Source: Natrinema salinisoli
GTDB lineage: Archaea; Halobacteriota; Halobacteria; Halobacteriales; Natrialbaceae
NCBI RefSeq assembly: GCF_020405205.1
Contig: NZ_CP084471.1
Coordinates: 49,815 to 113,814, forward strand
Length of the DNA stretch: 64,000 nucleotides
Direction: 5' to 3'
Shown: piece after piece, positions 44,283 to 52,282 of the stretch
Layout: each line of letters starts with the position of its first letter
How positions within the stretch are numbered: position 1 is the first letter of the stretch
The notes under the pieces: model-generated
What the model was told of the DNA's origin: nothing
Database searches by the model: none
Seen by the model: the letters and a program-made list of their open reading frames with translations, nothing else
Position numbers and translations under genes: made by a program

Positions 44283-44483
44283 ATGGGACACCGCGGCACT
44301 TGTTGCATACGAACGTACCGATGGCCAGTACACACTCTATTACTCTCACTGGGGTGCTGCAGACCTGAAACTGAAGTACCGCATCACGGCCGAAACCCGT
44401 TCGGTGGCGAGGGCACCGATTCCAAGTGGGCGAAACAGCTACTGGCAGAACTGGCGGATGGCCTCGAGGCAGTCGGTCGGTGA
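44283..44483 (+). pseudogene. DUF6735-like gene with two frameshifts
   Basis: The pieces MGHR, LVAYERTDGQYTLYYSHWG and AADLKLKYRITAET, then PFGGEGTDSKWAKQLLAELA and DGLEAVGR, resemble the start of a haloarchaeal family I associate with DUF6735 (MGHRALVAYER ... YSHWGA). They lie in two frames, switching at about 44294 and back at about 44398. The family is normally much longer, so the gene is broken and truncated. Confidence 0.6.
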
Positions 44484-44748
44484 GGCAGTCCAAGAGATCC
44501 GCGACCGAACCTCGAGGAACGCCGAGCGGGTATAATACAAAAGGCCAAGGGGACGATTCTGACTGACTGGTAATCGGAGGGGCATTGATAACTCTCGAGG
44601 CGAACATATTCATTGTCGCGCTCCCCCGGCGCGACACAGATCCAATCAGCTCCCCACTGAGTCATCGCATCCACCTACCACGCCCGACGGCCACCTCTCC
44701 TGGCCCATCCGGGCGGTTTTGAAACCACAGCCAACTCTCAAGCGATAG

Positions 44749-44924
44749 CTATCCGATCCCAAGTGCGTCGACGGCGCCGGCGGGCCCGACGTCGTGATCG
44801 ATGAGGCGGTTAGCGGCCAGCTGCCACGCCCGTTCGGCAAGCTCGGAATCTGCGCTCTCGTAGTGGACTAGAACTCGGTCAGTGCGACGGCAACCAGGAG
44901 GTCTTCCTGTCGGTCGGTAAGCAT
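44749..44924 (-). pseudogene. Small frameshifted gene with intact promoter
   Basis: MLTDRQEDLLVAVALTE is followed, one frame over, by VLVHYESADSELAERAWQLA and ANRLIDHDVGPAGAVDALG to a stop at 44749. A TATA-like TTTTATA (44950-44956) sits 27 bp upstream of the ATG. Its C-terminus resembles that of the gene at 45710-45987 (AWQL motif), so the two are probably related. Confidence 0.5.
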
Positions 44925-45010
44925 CGCCGGCGTTGGCCGCGGCTTCCCGTATAAAATTTAGAGCCGAGAAACGCTAGCAGGAAGTGCCAGCGTTACCGTC
45001 CCTACGACGA

Positions 45011-45190
45011 TGTGTCAACCGTGGTGGTTCTGAGATCGGGTGACAATATGGCTATTGACTACCCCCTGAAACGATCTCAGAGCGGCGAGGTATGGATGTC
45101 TCGTGTCGAACAGTCGATGGGTGCTGACTGGTCTTCCCCCTCGCCATCTAATCCTTGAAACACAACTGACATCAACCTATTGGCCGTTTG
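45011..45190. repeat. Dispersed ~180-bp repeat, copy B
   Basis: Partner of 17153-17334, same orientation, roughly 80% identical by eye. It keeps GTGTCAACCGTGG, ATCTCAGAGC, GGTATGGATGTCTCGTGTCGA and TATTGGCCGTTTG. The TCTGAGAT/ATCTCAGA pairing is kept, while the terminal CCAGTTG/CAACTGG stem of copy A is lost. Confidence 0.65.
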
Positions 45191-45363
45191 ATAGCATTGG
45201 GAATGGAGAGTACCAATCTCTGAAAACAATTAGCTGTCTCTAATTCCCAGGCCCATGTGGAGGCATTCGCCTCCCTCACATCCACTTTCCGTTTCGACGC
45301 CTTATCGGAAGAATCGGAACCGACCCAGCTACCGCTAAGTGGGGTCGTGAACGTTCTCCACAT

Positions 45364-45699
45364 ATGCGAGACCAAGAGCGTAACTGCCGCGTCACCAGAT
45401 ACGAGCTCGGGAAGCGAATGCTCGAACTCCGCGGTGGTGACGTCGAAGCAATGGTCGAGCGGTTAGCGCGGGGGTTCGTTGACGGAGATCTCGTGGCTGT
45501 TCGCGATCAGGGCCACGAGGCGCTGGTCTACGATCGAGTTCGAGCATCAATTCTCGAGGGTCGGTTAGACGTCTTCGGCATCTCTCGCGACGGATCAGTG
45601 TCGCGGCAGGAGACGGAGATCTGGCGTGGCGATGATCTCGAAGGTTGGCTCGAGGCACATCGTGATGAACTGGAGTGGGTGCATCACGAGTGGCGCTGA
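45364..45699 (+). CDS. Hypothetical 111-residue protein
   Basis: RVTRYELGKRMLELRGGDVE suggests a helical start; the rest is beta-rich and acidic (HEALVYDRVRASILEGRLDV). No family recognised. It is isolated between remnants, and its end comes within about 10 bp of a convergent frame that is itself probably broken. Confidence 0.45.
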   Translation: MRDQERNCRVTRYELGKRMLELRGGDVEAMVERLARGFVDGDLVAVRDQGHEALVYDRVRASILEGRLDVFGISRDGSVSRQETEIWRGDDLEGWLEAHRDELEWVHHEWR

Positions 45700-45709
45700 G
45701 GGTAGAAAA

Positions 45710-45987
45710 TCAGCTCTGGATAGACACGATACCGTGACCGTCGAGGCAATCGGCGACCAGTTGCCACGCCTGTTGACGATCTCTCTCTCTCTCTCTCTCT
45801 TTTGCTTGTGAGTGAGGTAATCGCGCCCGAGGACCTTGTGTACGGCGGCAACCAGTTTCGGCACCTCGTCACACGCTGAAACAATGACTTTCGTCTTGTT
45901 ACAGTCGTAGAAGCCTACTGCTCGGTCTGTTGCGTTGTCCCGATAGGCGTATTCTCCGTCGGTTTGGATTCGTATACTCGTAGACAC
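45710..45987 (-). pseudogene. Small plasmid gene out of frame at a (CT)10 tract, possibly phase-variable
   Basis: From the ATG at 45987 the frame reads IRIQTDGEYAYRDNATDRAV, then FYDCNKTKVIVSACDEVP and LTHKQKRERERE. It then leaves coding sequence after the dinucleotide tract at 45781-45800. The natural continuation, DRQQAWQLVADCLDGHGIVS and a stop at 45710, is in another frame. The gene spans 278 bp; losing one CT unit (276 bp) restores a 91-residue protein. The N-terminus resembles a small haloarchaeal family I associate with DUF7692. Confidence 0.6.
45781..45800. repeat. (CT)10 microsatellite inside a gene
   Basis: Ten uninterrupted CT units, (AG)10 on the coding strand, encoding alternating Arg-Glu. 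It is the only long dinucleotide tract I noticed in the window and coincides with the frameshift of the surrounding gene. Confidence 0.95.
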
Positions 45988-46100
45988 GAACCCTGAATCC
46001 TGATCATTCGTTTATCTCGAGCAGCCCATAGCCCACGAAACGGGGATATCTTGTCACTCAATCAGGCTCATCGTGGACCCGGTCGGGACGATCGTCGCTC

Positions 46101-46137
46101 AATATACACACGAAGTTTCGCGGCTCGTGTGCATATT
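46101..46137. promoter_or_regulatory. Near-perfect inverted repeat upstream of the two-gene unit
   Basis: Arms AATATACACACGA (46101-46113) and TCGTGTGCATATT (46125-46137) pair at 12 of 13 positions with an 11-base loop. The surrounding 45988-46335 has no gene. It may be an operator or a terminator-like hairpin about 200 bp before the ATG at 46336. Confidence 0.5.
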
Positions 46138-46335
46138 TGAGAAACCGGTTTCATCGACGTGCAACCGGTGGGGTCTGTATGCGACTCCCACAGCCAACAT
46201 ACGGGAGTGAGTAATAAAATCTGAAACTAACTACGTTTGATCTGTGATCCGACAGACCCGTTAGAATTAAGCCATTTGCATATCTCCATGGTTACTAACA
46301 GATGACCAATCTAAGATTTCTATCTCATCGATACA

Positions 46336-47373
46336 ATGTCGTCTAACAAACTAGTCGCATATTGGATACAGTTAAAAGAAAGAGGATCTGATAAGAAATA
46401 TTGGAATCTCTCTGAGTTAAGGAGCCAGAAGGTAGGACTTTATTACGGGTCAATCGTGGATGTTTTTGAGGACGTTTGTAGGTGCTACATGGATTATACA
46501 TACGTGGATGAAAAAAATGAGGAAACTTTCACTGTGGAGTTTTATGAGAGATCTGGCAATCTAATTGAAGGCCAATTTTTAAAAGGGGATTCTGGAGTCA
46601 TTGCTAACCACTTCGATAAAAGAAAAGGGAGTAGAGAGTATGAAGCGCGGACGACAGACATCTCCGAAGAGATCCCTTTCTACTTTTTATTTTATCTTCC
46701 AAACAATAACACTGACCGCGCTCTGCTCATTTTACGGGAGTTTGAAAATAAGGGTGTGAAACGAATAGCCACAGACCGATTTCAAAAAATCCTCCGAGGA
46801 GTTACTCGAGCTGGGATCTATGAGGATTCGAGAGCAGTTACTCAAGATTACTGGTCAGCAATTCAAAGAGCCGATCGCATAAAGAAAATTCGATTGAAAG
46901 GAAAATCGAAGTTGAGGTCTGTTGATGAGGTTGAGGGCGAGAGTGCAAATGCACAAAATATCAATAGAGAATATGTACTACGCCCTGAAACGACTAGCTT
47001 CCTGCCGGAAATCCTTGAACCACTATTTAATAAAGAAATAAAATACGCTGGCATTGAATTGGACGAGTTCGATGATAGGAAAATAACTATAGAGCAAGGC
47101 GGCTCTGAATTGACTTTCTCTGCTGTTAACCCTCGAGTGGATATGAGAATGATTCTAAATGATACAGACGTGGATATTATGGGTGGCCATCCAACTCCAG
47201 AAACAATTTCTGTAAAAGCTAGAGAGTTTGCGAACTACATCTTGGACGAATACGATGATTTACACATCAGCGAAGCAACGATTCTGGGAGATGATTATGA
47301 ATATGAATATGGAGAAGTAGATGATAGTAGGGGACAAGATGAGCGAAAGACTACTATTTCTGACTTCCAGTGA
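46336..47373 (+). CDS. Unrecognised cytosolic protein of a low-GC two-gene unit
   Basis: 345 residues, rich in Lys, Asn and Ile, unlike typical haloarchaeal proteins. The N-terminal part is mixed alpha/beta (YWIQLKERGSDKKYWNLSEL, YYGSIVDVFEDVCRCYMDYT, EIPFYFLFYLPNNN); the C-terminal part after about 215 is a second domain (FLPEILEPLFNKEIKYAGIE). No catalytic motif is clear. It overlaps the membrane-protein gene by 4 bp (ATGA-like). A soluble sensor plus small membrane effector is common in phage defence, but I cannot assign a known system. Confidence 0.7.
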   Translation: MSSNKLVAYWIQLKERGSDKKYWNLSELRSQKVGLYYGSIVDVFEDVCRCYMDYTYVDEKNEETFTVEFYERSGNLIEGQFLKGDSGVIANHFDKRKGSREYEARTTDISEEIPFYFLFYLPNNNTDRALLILREFENKGVKRIATDRFQKILRGVTRAGIYEDSRAVTQDYWSAIQRADRIKKIRLKGKSKLRSVDEVEGESANAQNINREYVLRPETTSFLPEILEPLFNKEIKYAGIELDEFDDRKITIEQGGSELTFSAVNPRVDMRMILNDTDVDIMGGHPTPETISVKAREFANYILDEYDDLHISEATILGDDYEYEYGEVDDSRGQDERKTTISDFQ

Positions 47374-47888
47374 GTGACTCCATGAGCTTTAACGAATATT
47401 TCGGCCTAGTGAACATAATACCCATAATCAGAAATCACTATTCGAATATTATCAAAGATTCGCCTGTAGCTTGGATGGATCTTCTAATTCTTTTGGGTCT
47501 TCCAGCAGCTACGGTACTATTGGTTCCTTATTACACTGCGACTGTGAATTTTGTTATATTAGTCGTCACTGCTCTAACGATACTTTTCGGGTTTACATTC
47601 AATGCAGCAATTCTCTTATCGGGCACAAACACTTCAGAACTACCACATGAGGAAAAGAGAGCAATTGAAATCACTAAGAGTAGTTCACTTTACGCACTTC
47701 TAATTTCCTTTATCACTTTATTGTATTCATTCACCGTATACTTGGCAATAGACTTCGGCAGTGGCTTCTTTTTCAGTATAGAATCAATGTCTGCGTTTCT
47801 ATATTATCTGTTAGCTCATTACATTCTCACACTATTAGTCATTTTGAGAAACTTATCTGTGTTAATAGACAAAGACATAGTTAGTTGA
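47370..47888 (+). CDS. Small membrane partner of the two-gene unit
   Basis: 172 residues with four membrane helices: WMDLLILLGLPAATVLLVP, FVILVVTALTILFGFTFNAA, LYALLISFITLLYSFTVYLA and FLYYLLAHYILTLLVILRNL. The short loops and low G+C match the upstream gene. In context it could be a pore-forming effector or a membrane anchor. No family recognised. Confidence 0.7.
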   Translation: MSDSMSFNEYFGLVNIIPIIRNHYSNIIKDSPVAWMDLLILLGLPAATVLLVPYYTATVNFVILVVTALTILFGFTFNAAILLSGTNTSELPHEEKRAIEITKSSSLYALLISFITLLYSFTVYLAIDFGSGFFFSIESMSAFLYYLLAHYILTLLVILRNLSVLIDKDIVS

Positions 47889-48290
47889 GGATTGGATGTC
47901 CATATAGGCCAATTCGGTTAAAGTATGTCTGTTTAGAATATATCGAAGGTGACGAATCCGCCTATCTTTGGCATAAAAGTCGTTGCTAACTATCGCTAGG
48001 AAACCCATGTTTCATATGGATCAACTGGAGGTCTGCGTGCGGGAGCGGGGGTGGAGCGCTGTAATTTTTGGCTCAGTCCCCTTGGGGACTCCTGCTAAGG
48101 TGGCTTCCGTGCGAAGTGAAAAACGACCCCGCAGCTGTCGCGGTGCGACGGTTTGAGCTCGCCGACGATTGGTTAGAACGACTCTTTGCGCGTGGGCGAG
48201 AGGATGCCCGGGTAGGGTTCGCGGTCCTGTGGATCGGTACAATCGTGGCCTCGAGGTCAGTCGATAGTTCGTTCCTCAGAGGACTGGGCG
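47889..48290. other. Spacer with an orphan leader hairpin and a possible gene fragment
   Basis: At 48075-48090 there is a perfect hairpin, AGTCCCC-TT-GGGGACT, preceded by a T5 run, as in the leaders elsewhere. The following frame (ELADDWLERLFARGREDARV, GFAVLWIGTIVAS) looks partly coding but has no proper start and no end of its own. It may be a leader whose gene has decayed. Confidence 0.35.
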
Positions 48291-48590
48291 CTACTCATCG
48301 GAATCGTACTCCTCAAGAACGTCGACTACCTTCTCGCGCTGGACGTGGACACGCTGGTAGACAGTCTCGTCACCATCGGTGTAGAGCCGCTCCTCCTCGA
48401 GTGTCTTTTCGTCCCCATCGTCGACGACGGCGAGTGATCTGAACACATGTGCTTGGGTCGTTCCGTCCGCGAAGTGCGTCGCACGGATCGCCCACTGCTC
48501 GTCCCAGCGCTCGCGAGCCGCGACCTCGAGGCGCTCGAGGGTTTCTTCACGACTGTCGAGTACGAAATCGTCGATGGTCGTGCTACTCAT
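48291..48590 (-). CDS. Hypothetical protein, last of a three-gene operon
   Basis: 99 acidic residues: TIDDFVLDSREETLERLEVA, then ATHFADGTTQAHVFRSLAVV and RLYTDGDETVYQRVHVQREK. The beta-rich centre resembles no family I know. A decayed copy lies at 38740-38864. Its start overlaps the end of the upstream gene by 8 bp. Confidence 0.6.
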   Translation of the reverse strand: MSSTTIDDFVLDSREETLERLEVAARERWDEQWAIRATHFADGTTQAHVFRSLAVVDDGDEKTLEEERLYTDGDETVYQRVHVQREKVVDVLEEYDSDE

Positions 48591-48768
48591 TGGTGCATAC
48601 CTCCTCTTCGATCATTTCGTAGACTTCTGGGAAGTGCTCCTCGAGGACATCGACATCATCGCTGAATTTCTTCTTAACCCGGTTCCGGACCAGTGACTGC
48701 ACCTTGTACCGGTAGTTGTCCTTGACGTCAGCCTCTCCACTGATGATCTCGCGTTCGCGCTCGGTCAT
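48583..48768 (-). CDS. Small helical protein, second of a three-gene operon
   Basis: 61 residues from the ATG at 48768, which overlaps the upstream stop (ATGA). A longer start at 48792 lies inside the upstream gene and is less likely. MTEREREIISGEADVKDNYR and YKVQSLVRNRVKKKFSDDVD suggest a helical, possibly DNA- or RNA-binding protein. Function unknown. Confidence 0.65.
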   Translation of the reverse strand: MTEREREIISGEADVKDNYRYKVQSLVRNRVKKKFSDDVDVLEEHFPEVYEMIEEEVCTNE

Positions 48769-49124
48769 GAGCGCGCGACCTTCTTCGGCCATTGGTTGCT
48801 GTGTACCGTGTCCTCCAAATTCTGCCGCAGAATACCGCCATCCCGGTGCTCATCCAAGATTGACAAGTACACAAATCCACTTGGTTGGAGACCGCAGAGT
48901 AACGCCCGCTCATGCGGCCGCAGCTCCTGCGTATTGTGGAACACCTCAGCAATGTCTTCGCCAATTGGTGTGAGCGAGACCTCGGTGTTGGCGTCTCTGC
49001 CGCCGTCGGTCTCAAACACTGGATCGTATCCTTCCACTGACACAATACCGAAGTTGTACTCGCCTTTCTCGGTGTCAGCGTAGCCTAGGTCAACAAGGTG
49101 CTGGCGTAGCTCTTCATAGGTCAC
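48765..49124 (-). CDS. Hypothetical protein, first of a three-gene operon
   Basis: 119 residues: MTYEELRQHLVDLGYADTEK and RALLCGLQPSGFVYLSILDE. An alpha/beta protein with no recognised family. It is coupled to two downstream genes by short overlaps. Confidence 0.6.
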   Translation of the reverse strand: MTYEELRQHLVDLGYADTEKGEYNFGIVSVEGYDPVFETDGGRDANTEVSLTPIGEDIAEVFHNTQELRPHERALLCGLQPSGFVYLSILDEHRDGGILRQNLEDTVHSNQWPKKVARS

Positions 49125-49269
49125 TGTGCCCTGATCCGATATGAAGTTGAAGGTAGCTTTGATGGCTAATGGGTTGGGGGCCCAGTTGATGACGGGTAGA
49201 CTTCTTCGGTCTGAACGTTTTTGAGGTATGGAGCATCTCGACCAGCCGCTGTTCCTGCTCGGTCATGGC

Positions 49270-49500
49270 GTCGATGACCCACCAGCGGCATTCACGGCGA
49301 CGAGGAGTACCTCTACGTCGTCAAGCTTCCGACACGGAACCCGTTCGAGGAGCCGTCCGAGTGGACGGTCAAGGAGAGTGGTCACTCCGCGTTCCCTCGG
49401 TGGGATGGCCCGACCGAGGAAGCCTTCGAGCGGGCTAGCTGGCAGTTCCACGGCTCGCTTGAGCACGCGCTCGAAGAGATGGTCGCTGAGCCGGCGTGAG
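49270..49500 (+). pseudogene. 3' remnant of an unrecognised plasmid gene
   Basis: An open frame with EEYLYVVKLPTRNPFEEPSE, SAFPRWDGPTEEAFERASWQ and HGSLEHALEEMVAEPA, then TGA. It has no start codon; an in-frame TGA lies just upstream. The codon usage is clearly coding, unlike the overlapping longer frame at 49228. Confidence 0.5.
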
Positions 49501-49574
49501 AACGCGACCGGTCTAAATGATGCCGCCGATGACGAGTAGTCCGACGACGAGCAGCAGTGTCGTGACCACGCTCC

Positions 49575-49649
49575 CCCGAGGTTGTTCGCGAGCGGCTCGG
49601 ACGGATTAGTACCACAGCAGAGAAGATCGTCGAGACACTCGAAAATTGA
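49575..49649 (+). pseudogene. 3'-end remnant of an ArdC-like gene
   Basis: PEVVRERLGRISTTAEKIVE, then TLEN and a stop, matches the last 24 residues of the ArdC-like proteins (PEVIFDRLERISSTAAEIID and PEVVRNRLERISRTAEEIID). Nothing of the rest of the gene remains. Confidence 0.6.
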
Positions 49650-49770
49650 GGAATTAGCCAGCACACCATTGGCTACTCCCCTGTTCGTTTGTTTCTATTC
49701 TCAGTGCCTCTTGGTGTTGCCAGCGTATCGGGGGACTGTTTTTGTCATTAGAAAATATAGATAAGATTGT

Positions 49771-50148
49771 ATGCCGGCGCCAACGGGAACTGATGGAATC
49801 GGACGAGCTATGGAGGAGGTGTTCGTGCCGCCGGCCGGCGTCTTCATCATCGTCGTGGTCATCGAGGAGTTCGTGGGGCCGGTGGTAGCAGGACTGGTGT
49901 ACCTGCTCATGCTTACTGTTATCTTCCTGGGGATCTACACGTCGGCAAAAAATTGGAACATCCGCTACACGACGGGGTTCGTCCTGTCCGGTATCGTCCT
50001 AATTTGGATGGCACCCAGCATTATCTCGACAGTGATCCATCCCGTATTCGGGTTTTTGGGCACTCTGATCGGGGTCGTATTCCTTGGCGGAATGGCACTC
50101 CTATTGATCGAAAAAGCTGGCCTCGATGAGGAGTTCTTCCCGAAATAG
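49771..50148 (+). CDS. Small membrane protein
   Basis: 125 residues with about four hydrophobic helices (GVFIIVVVIEEFVGPVVAGL, VYLLMLTVIFLGIYTS, TGFVLSGIVLIWMAPSII, GFLGTLIGVVFLGGMALLLI). No family recognised. It is alone between remnants, with an AT-rich TATA-like stretch just before the ATG. Confidence 0.6.
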   Translation: MPAPTGTDGIGRAMEEVFVPPAGVFIIVVVIEEFVGPVVAGLVYLLMLTVIFLGIYTSAKNWNIRYTTGFVLSGIVLIWMAPSIISTVIHPVFGFLGTLIGVVFLGGMALLLIEKAGLDEEFFPK

Positions 50149-50216
50149 CTGCGATGCCGCCGGTCGCTGCAGCACGATTTTAAATGAGATGTGGTCTAAG
50201 TATTTCACACGAAACG

Positions 50217-51221
50217 ATGTCATCACTGGGGCAACAAGATGAGAAAATCGCGCGGGAGATTCTGAAAGCGCTCTATGATCAGTTCGAAGACGTGCAGTAC
50301 CGTGGCCTGACAGGGGATGGATTGTACGAGGCATTGGAGGAGTACGAGCAGGACGACGTGGCTTATGTGGCGGAGCGAATCGATGGAGAATACGTCGATG
50401 TACAGGGGGCACTGGGGCAGCGAATCAGCACAATCCAGATTACTGCGGCGGGGATCGAGAAACTGCACGAGGACGGGTGCGAAACCATCATCGACGGCAA
50501 CACCCGGTACGACATCCTAGAGGAATTGTACCAGCTTGATCGGGGGAACACCGGGGTAGTGTTCGCCGAGCGAGACGAATTCATTGACGAAATTGGAGAT
50601 GAAACGCTCGTCGACCAGAACATCTGGTACCTGAAGGAGAAGCGACTCATCGAGACGCACGGAGGGGGCGGCGGACTCTTCTACCACGGCGCCAGGATCA
50701 CAGACCGTGGTGCAGATCGGTTCGAAGCATATCGGAACGATGGTGTCGAAATCCCGCGGACAGGGACGCACCGATCACTTCGGCAGGCCTCGATTGGCCC
50801 TAACGAATCGCAACAAGCTGAGCACCTGTTCCGGGATTTCGTGGAACTCGCGCGAGATGAGGTGATTATCATCGATCGGTTCGCCCGCGAAGGCCTCTAC
50901 GACCTGCTCCAGCACGTGGCGAACGGCGTCGAAATCAAGGTGATGACGACGGATCGCGTGACTGGAGGGGACTACCAGCAACGCGTATCCCAGTTTGCAC
51001 AGCAGCACTCAGATATCGAGGTGCGGTATCTCTCGGACAGCAACTGGGATTTCCATGACCGCTACATCATACGTGACCGGGAGGATGGTTGGGCATGGGG
51101 TCACTCGTTCCACGACGCCGGTGATACGCAGCACACCGCCTCTGAGCTCCGACCGATCAATCGGGAATCCATTGAGTCCCAGTTTACGGCCGCTTGGCAG
51201 AACGGGACGGTGGTCGTATGA
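50217..51221 (+). CDS. HTH protein with C-terminal phospholipase-D-like domain
   Basis: 334 residues from the ATG at 50217. The N-terminal 190 residues include two winged-helix-like segments (IQITAAGIEKLHEDGC; DEFIDEIGDETLVDQNIWYL). The C-terminal part has VIIIDRFAREGLYDLLQHVA and NWDFHDRYIIRDREDGWAWG, the latter with the His-Asp-Arg arrangement of degenerate PLD/HKD domains (FHDRYII). It may act as a nucleic-acid-binding sensor. Its end overlaps the next ATG, so it is coupled with the zinc-ribbon protein. Confidence 0.65.
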   Translation: MSSLGQQDEKIAREILKALYDQFEDVQYRGLTGDGLYEALEEYEQDDVAYVAERIDGEYVDVQGALGQRISTIQITAAGIEKLHEDGCETIIDGNTRYDILEELYQLDRGNTGVVFAERDEFIDEIGDETLVDQNIWYLKEKRLIETHGGGGGLFYHGARITDRGADRFEAYRNDGVEIPRTGTHRSLRQASIGPNESQQAEHLFRDFVELARDEVIIIDRFAREGLYDLLQHVANGVEIKVMTTDRVTGGDYQQRVSQFAQQHSDIEVRYLSDSNWDFHDRYIIRDREDGWAWGHSFHDAGDTQHTASELRPINRESIESQFTAAWQNGTVVV

Positions 51222-51676
51222 CGGATATGGTAGTCAACATCGATTTACCAACCGACGAGGCCGGGATGCTTCCCCGTCAATGCCCGAGCTGTGACGGTCA
51301 GTTCACGATCCATGGAGAGACCTACGAACAAGAACACTATCTGAATCTCCGGTGTCCGTACTGTAACTGGATCGCGGAGTTCGACGAGTTTCTCACAGAG
51401 GAACAGGCGGAGTACGGGAATGCTGTTGCAGAAAATGAGGCGAGGCAGATGCTGGAGGACCAGGTCGCAGATATGTTTGAAGACGCATTCAGCGGTACGG
51501 GCTCAAGCGATTTCATCGAAGTCGAAACGAATACAGACGACATCGATTTCGGCCACCGGAACACCCCCTCGCCACACCTGGCTATCGAAACAGACCAAGT
51601 GACGTGTAATGACTGCGGATTCTCCTTTGCTGTCGAGGAGAGATCAGGGAACATCTCTTGCCCTGTATGCCGGTGA
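51218..51676 (+). CDS. Zinc-ribbon protein coupled to the PLD-like gene
   Basis: 152 residues from the ATG at 51218, overlapping the previous stop (ATGA). Cys pairs occur at both ends: QCPSCDGQF ... RCPYCNW and TCNDCGFSF ... SCPVCR, making two zinc ribbons around a helical acidic middle (ENEARQMLEDQVADMFEDAF). The function is unknown; it probably works with the upstream protein. Confidence 0.7.
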   Translation: MTDMVVNIDLPTDEAGMLPRQCPSCDGQFTIHGETYEQEHYLNLRCPYCNWIAEFDEFLTEEQAEYGNAVAENEARQMLEDQVADMFEDAFSGTGSSDFIEVETNTDDIDFGHRNTPSPHLAIETDQVTCNDCGFSFAVEERSGNISCPVCR

Positions 51677-51715
51677 TTTAACCTGATTTCGGCATTATTA
51701 GCAAAGATACTTTTC

Positions 51716-51850
51716 GACACCAGTAGGTCGGCGTTCTACCTCGCTGCGTGGGAGTCTGATGATCCCGAGATCGTTCGCGAGCGCCTCGGACGGATTAATC
51801 GAACGGCAGAAGAACTCATCGACGTTCTCGAGGACGAATTCTCGTCCTAA
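51716..51850 (+). pseudogene. 3'-end remnant of an ArdC-like gene
   Basis: DTSRSAFYLAAWESDDPEIV, RERLGRINRTAEELIDVLED and EFSS match the last 45 residues of the ArdC-like proteins, including the DTSGSAFYLAAWES block. The start of the gene is replaced by the zinc-ribbon gene's end. Confidence 0.8.
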
Positions 51851-51855
51851 CTCAG

Positions 51856-51897
51856 TTAACCAACGTAGTGATGGATTCCTTCCGCTCTGTTGGTTAA
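51856..51897. promoter_or_regulatory. Inverted repeat TTAACCAAC ... TGTTGGTTAA, copy f
   Basis: Arms at 51856-51864 and 51888-51897, starts 32 bp apart. A T-run and a leader start directly after the right arm. Confidence 0.8.
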
Positions 51898-51898
51898 G

Positions 51899-51949
51899 TT
51901 TTTCTGCGCCTGCGGAGGGACGGAGGCGCATTTCGACCTCCGTCGAATC
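51899..51949 (+). promoter_or_regulatory. Leader with two mutually exclusive hairpins before the 51950 gene
   Basis: After TTTTTC, TGCGCCT pairs with AGGCGCA (stem 1), while GACGGAGG pairs with CCTCCGTC (stem 2). The two share the AGG at about 51923-51925, so only one can form at a time. The ATG lies 7 bases after. Confidence 0.6.
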
Positions 51950-52282
51950 ATGACTGACCGCTATCTCACGACGGTCCTCGAGGAAGCTGAACACGTTGCT
52001 GAGCAGCACGACCAGGTCGCCCAAACGACAGACAACCAGGCCCACGAGTACCTCCGATACGCTGTCCTCCGGGTGCTCGAAGTCGAGGCGGATTGTGACT
52101 GGACTACTCCACGGGACGGACTGTGCCGCCATCCCGACGGACCCGGTCGAACGTTGAGAGATACGCGAGCCGGTCGTGAACTTCATCGGTATTCAGTTCT
52201 AGTTCCGCGGCCAGTTCGTCGACGATCATCGGCTCATCGAGTGCCTGGAGGACTTCGAGCCCCCGGTAGTACCTATTCGTGA
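51950..52282 (+). pseudogene. Truncated plasmid gene running into the antisense of the nucleotidyltransferase gene
   Basis: MTDRYLTTVLEEAEHVAEQH and EYLRYAVLRVLEVEADCDWT look like a real helical N-terminus, behind a leader and inverted repeat f. From about 52100 the frame runs opposite to the 52104-52907 gene and no longer looks coding, so the original C-terminus was probably lost. Confidence 0.5.

Noticed and set aside
16061..49650. Insertion sequences as the cause of the broken genes
   Set aside because: I found no transposase with a DDE, HUH or TnpB motif and no clear terminal inverted repeats with target duplications; homologous recombination between repeated modules explains the scars as well.
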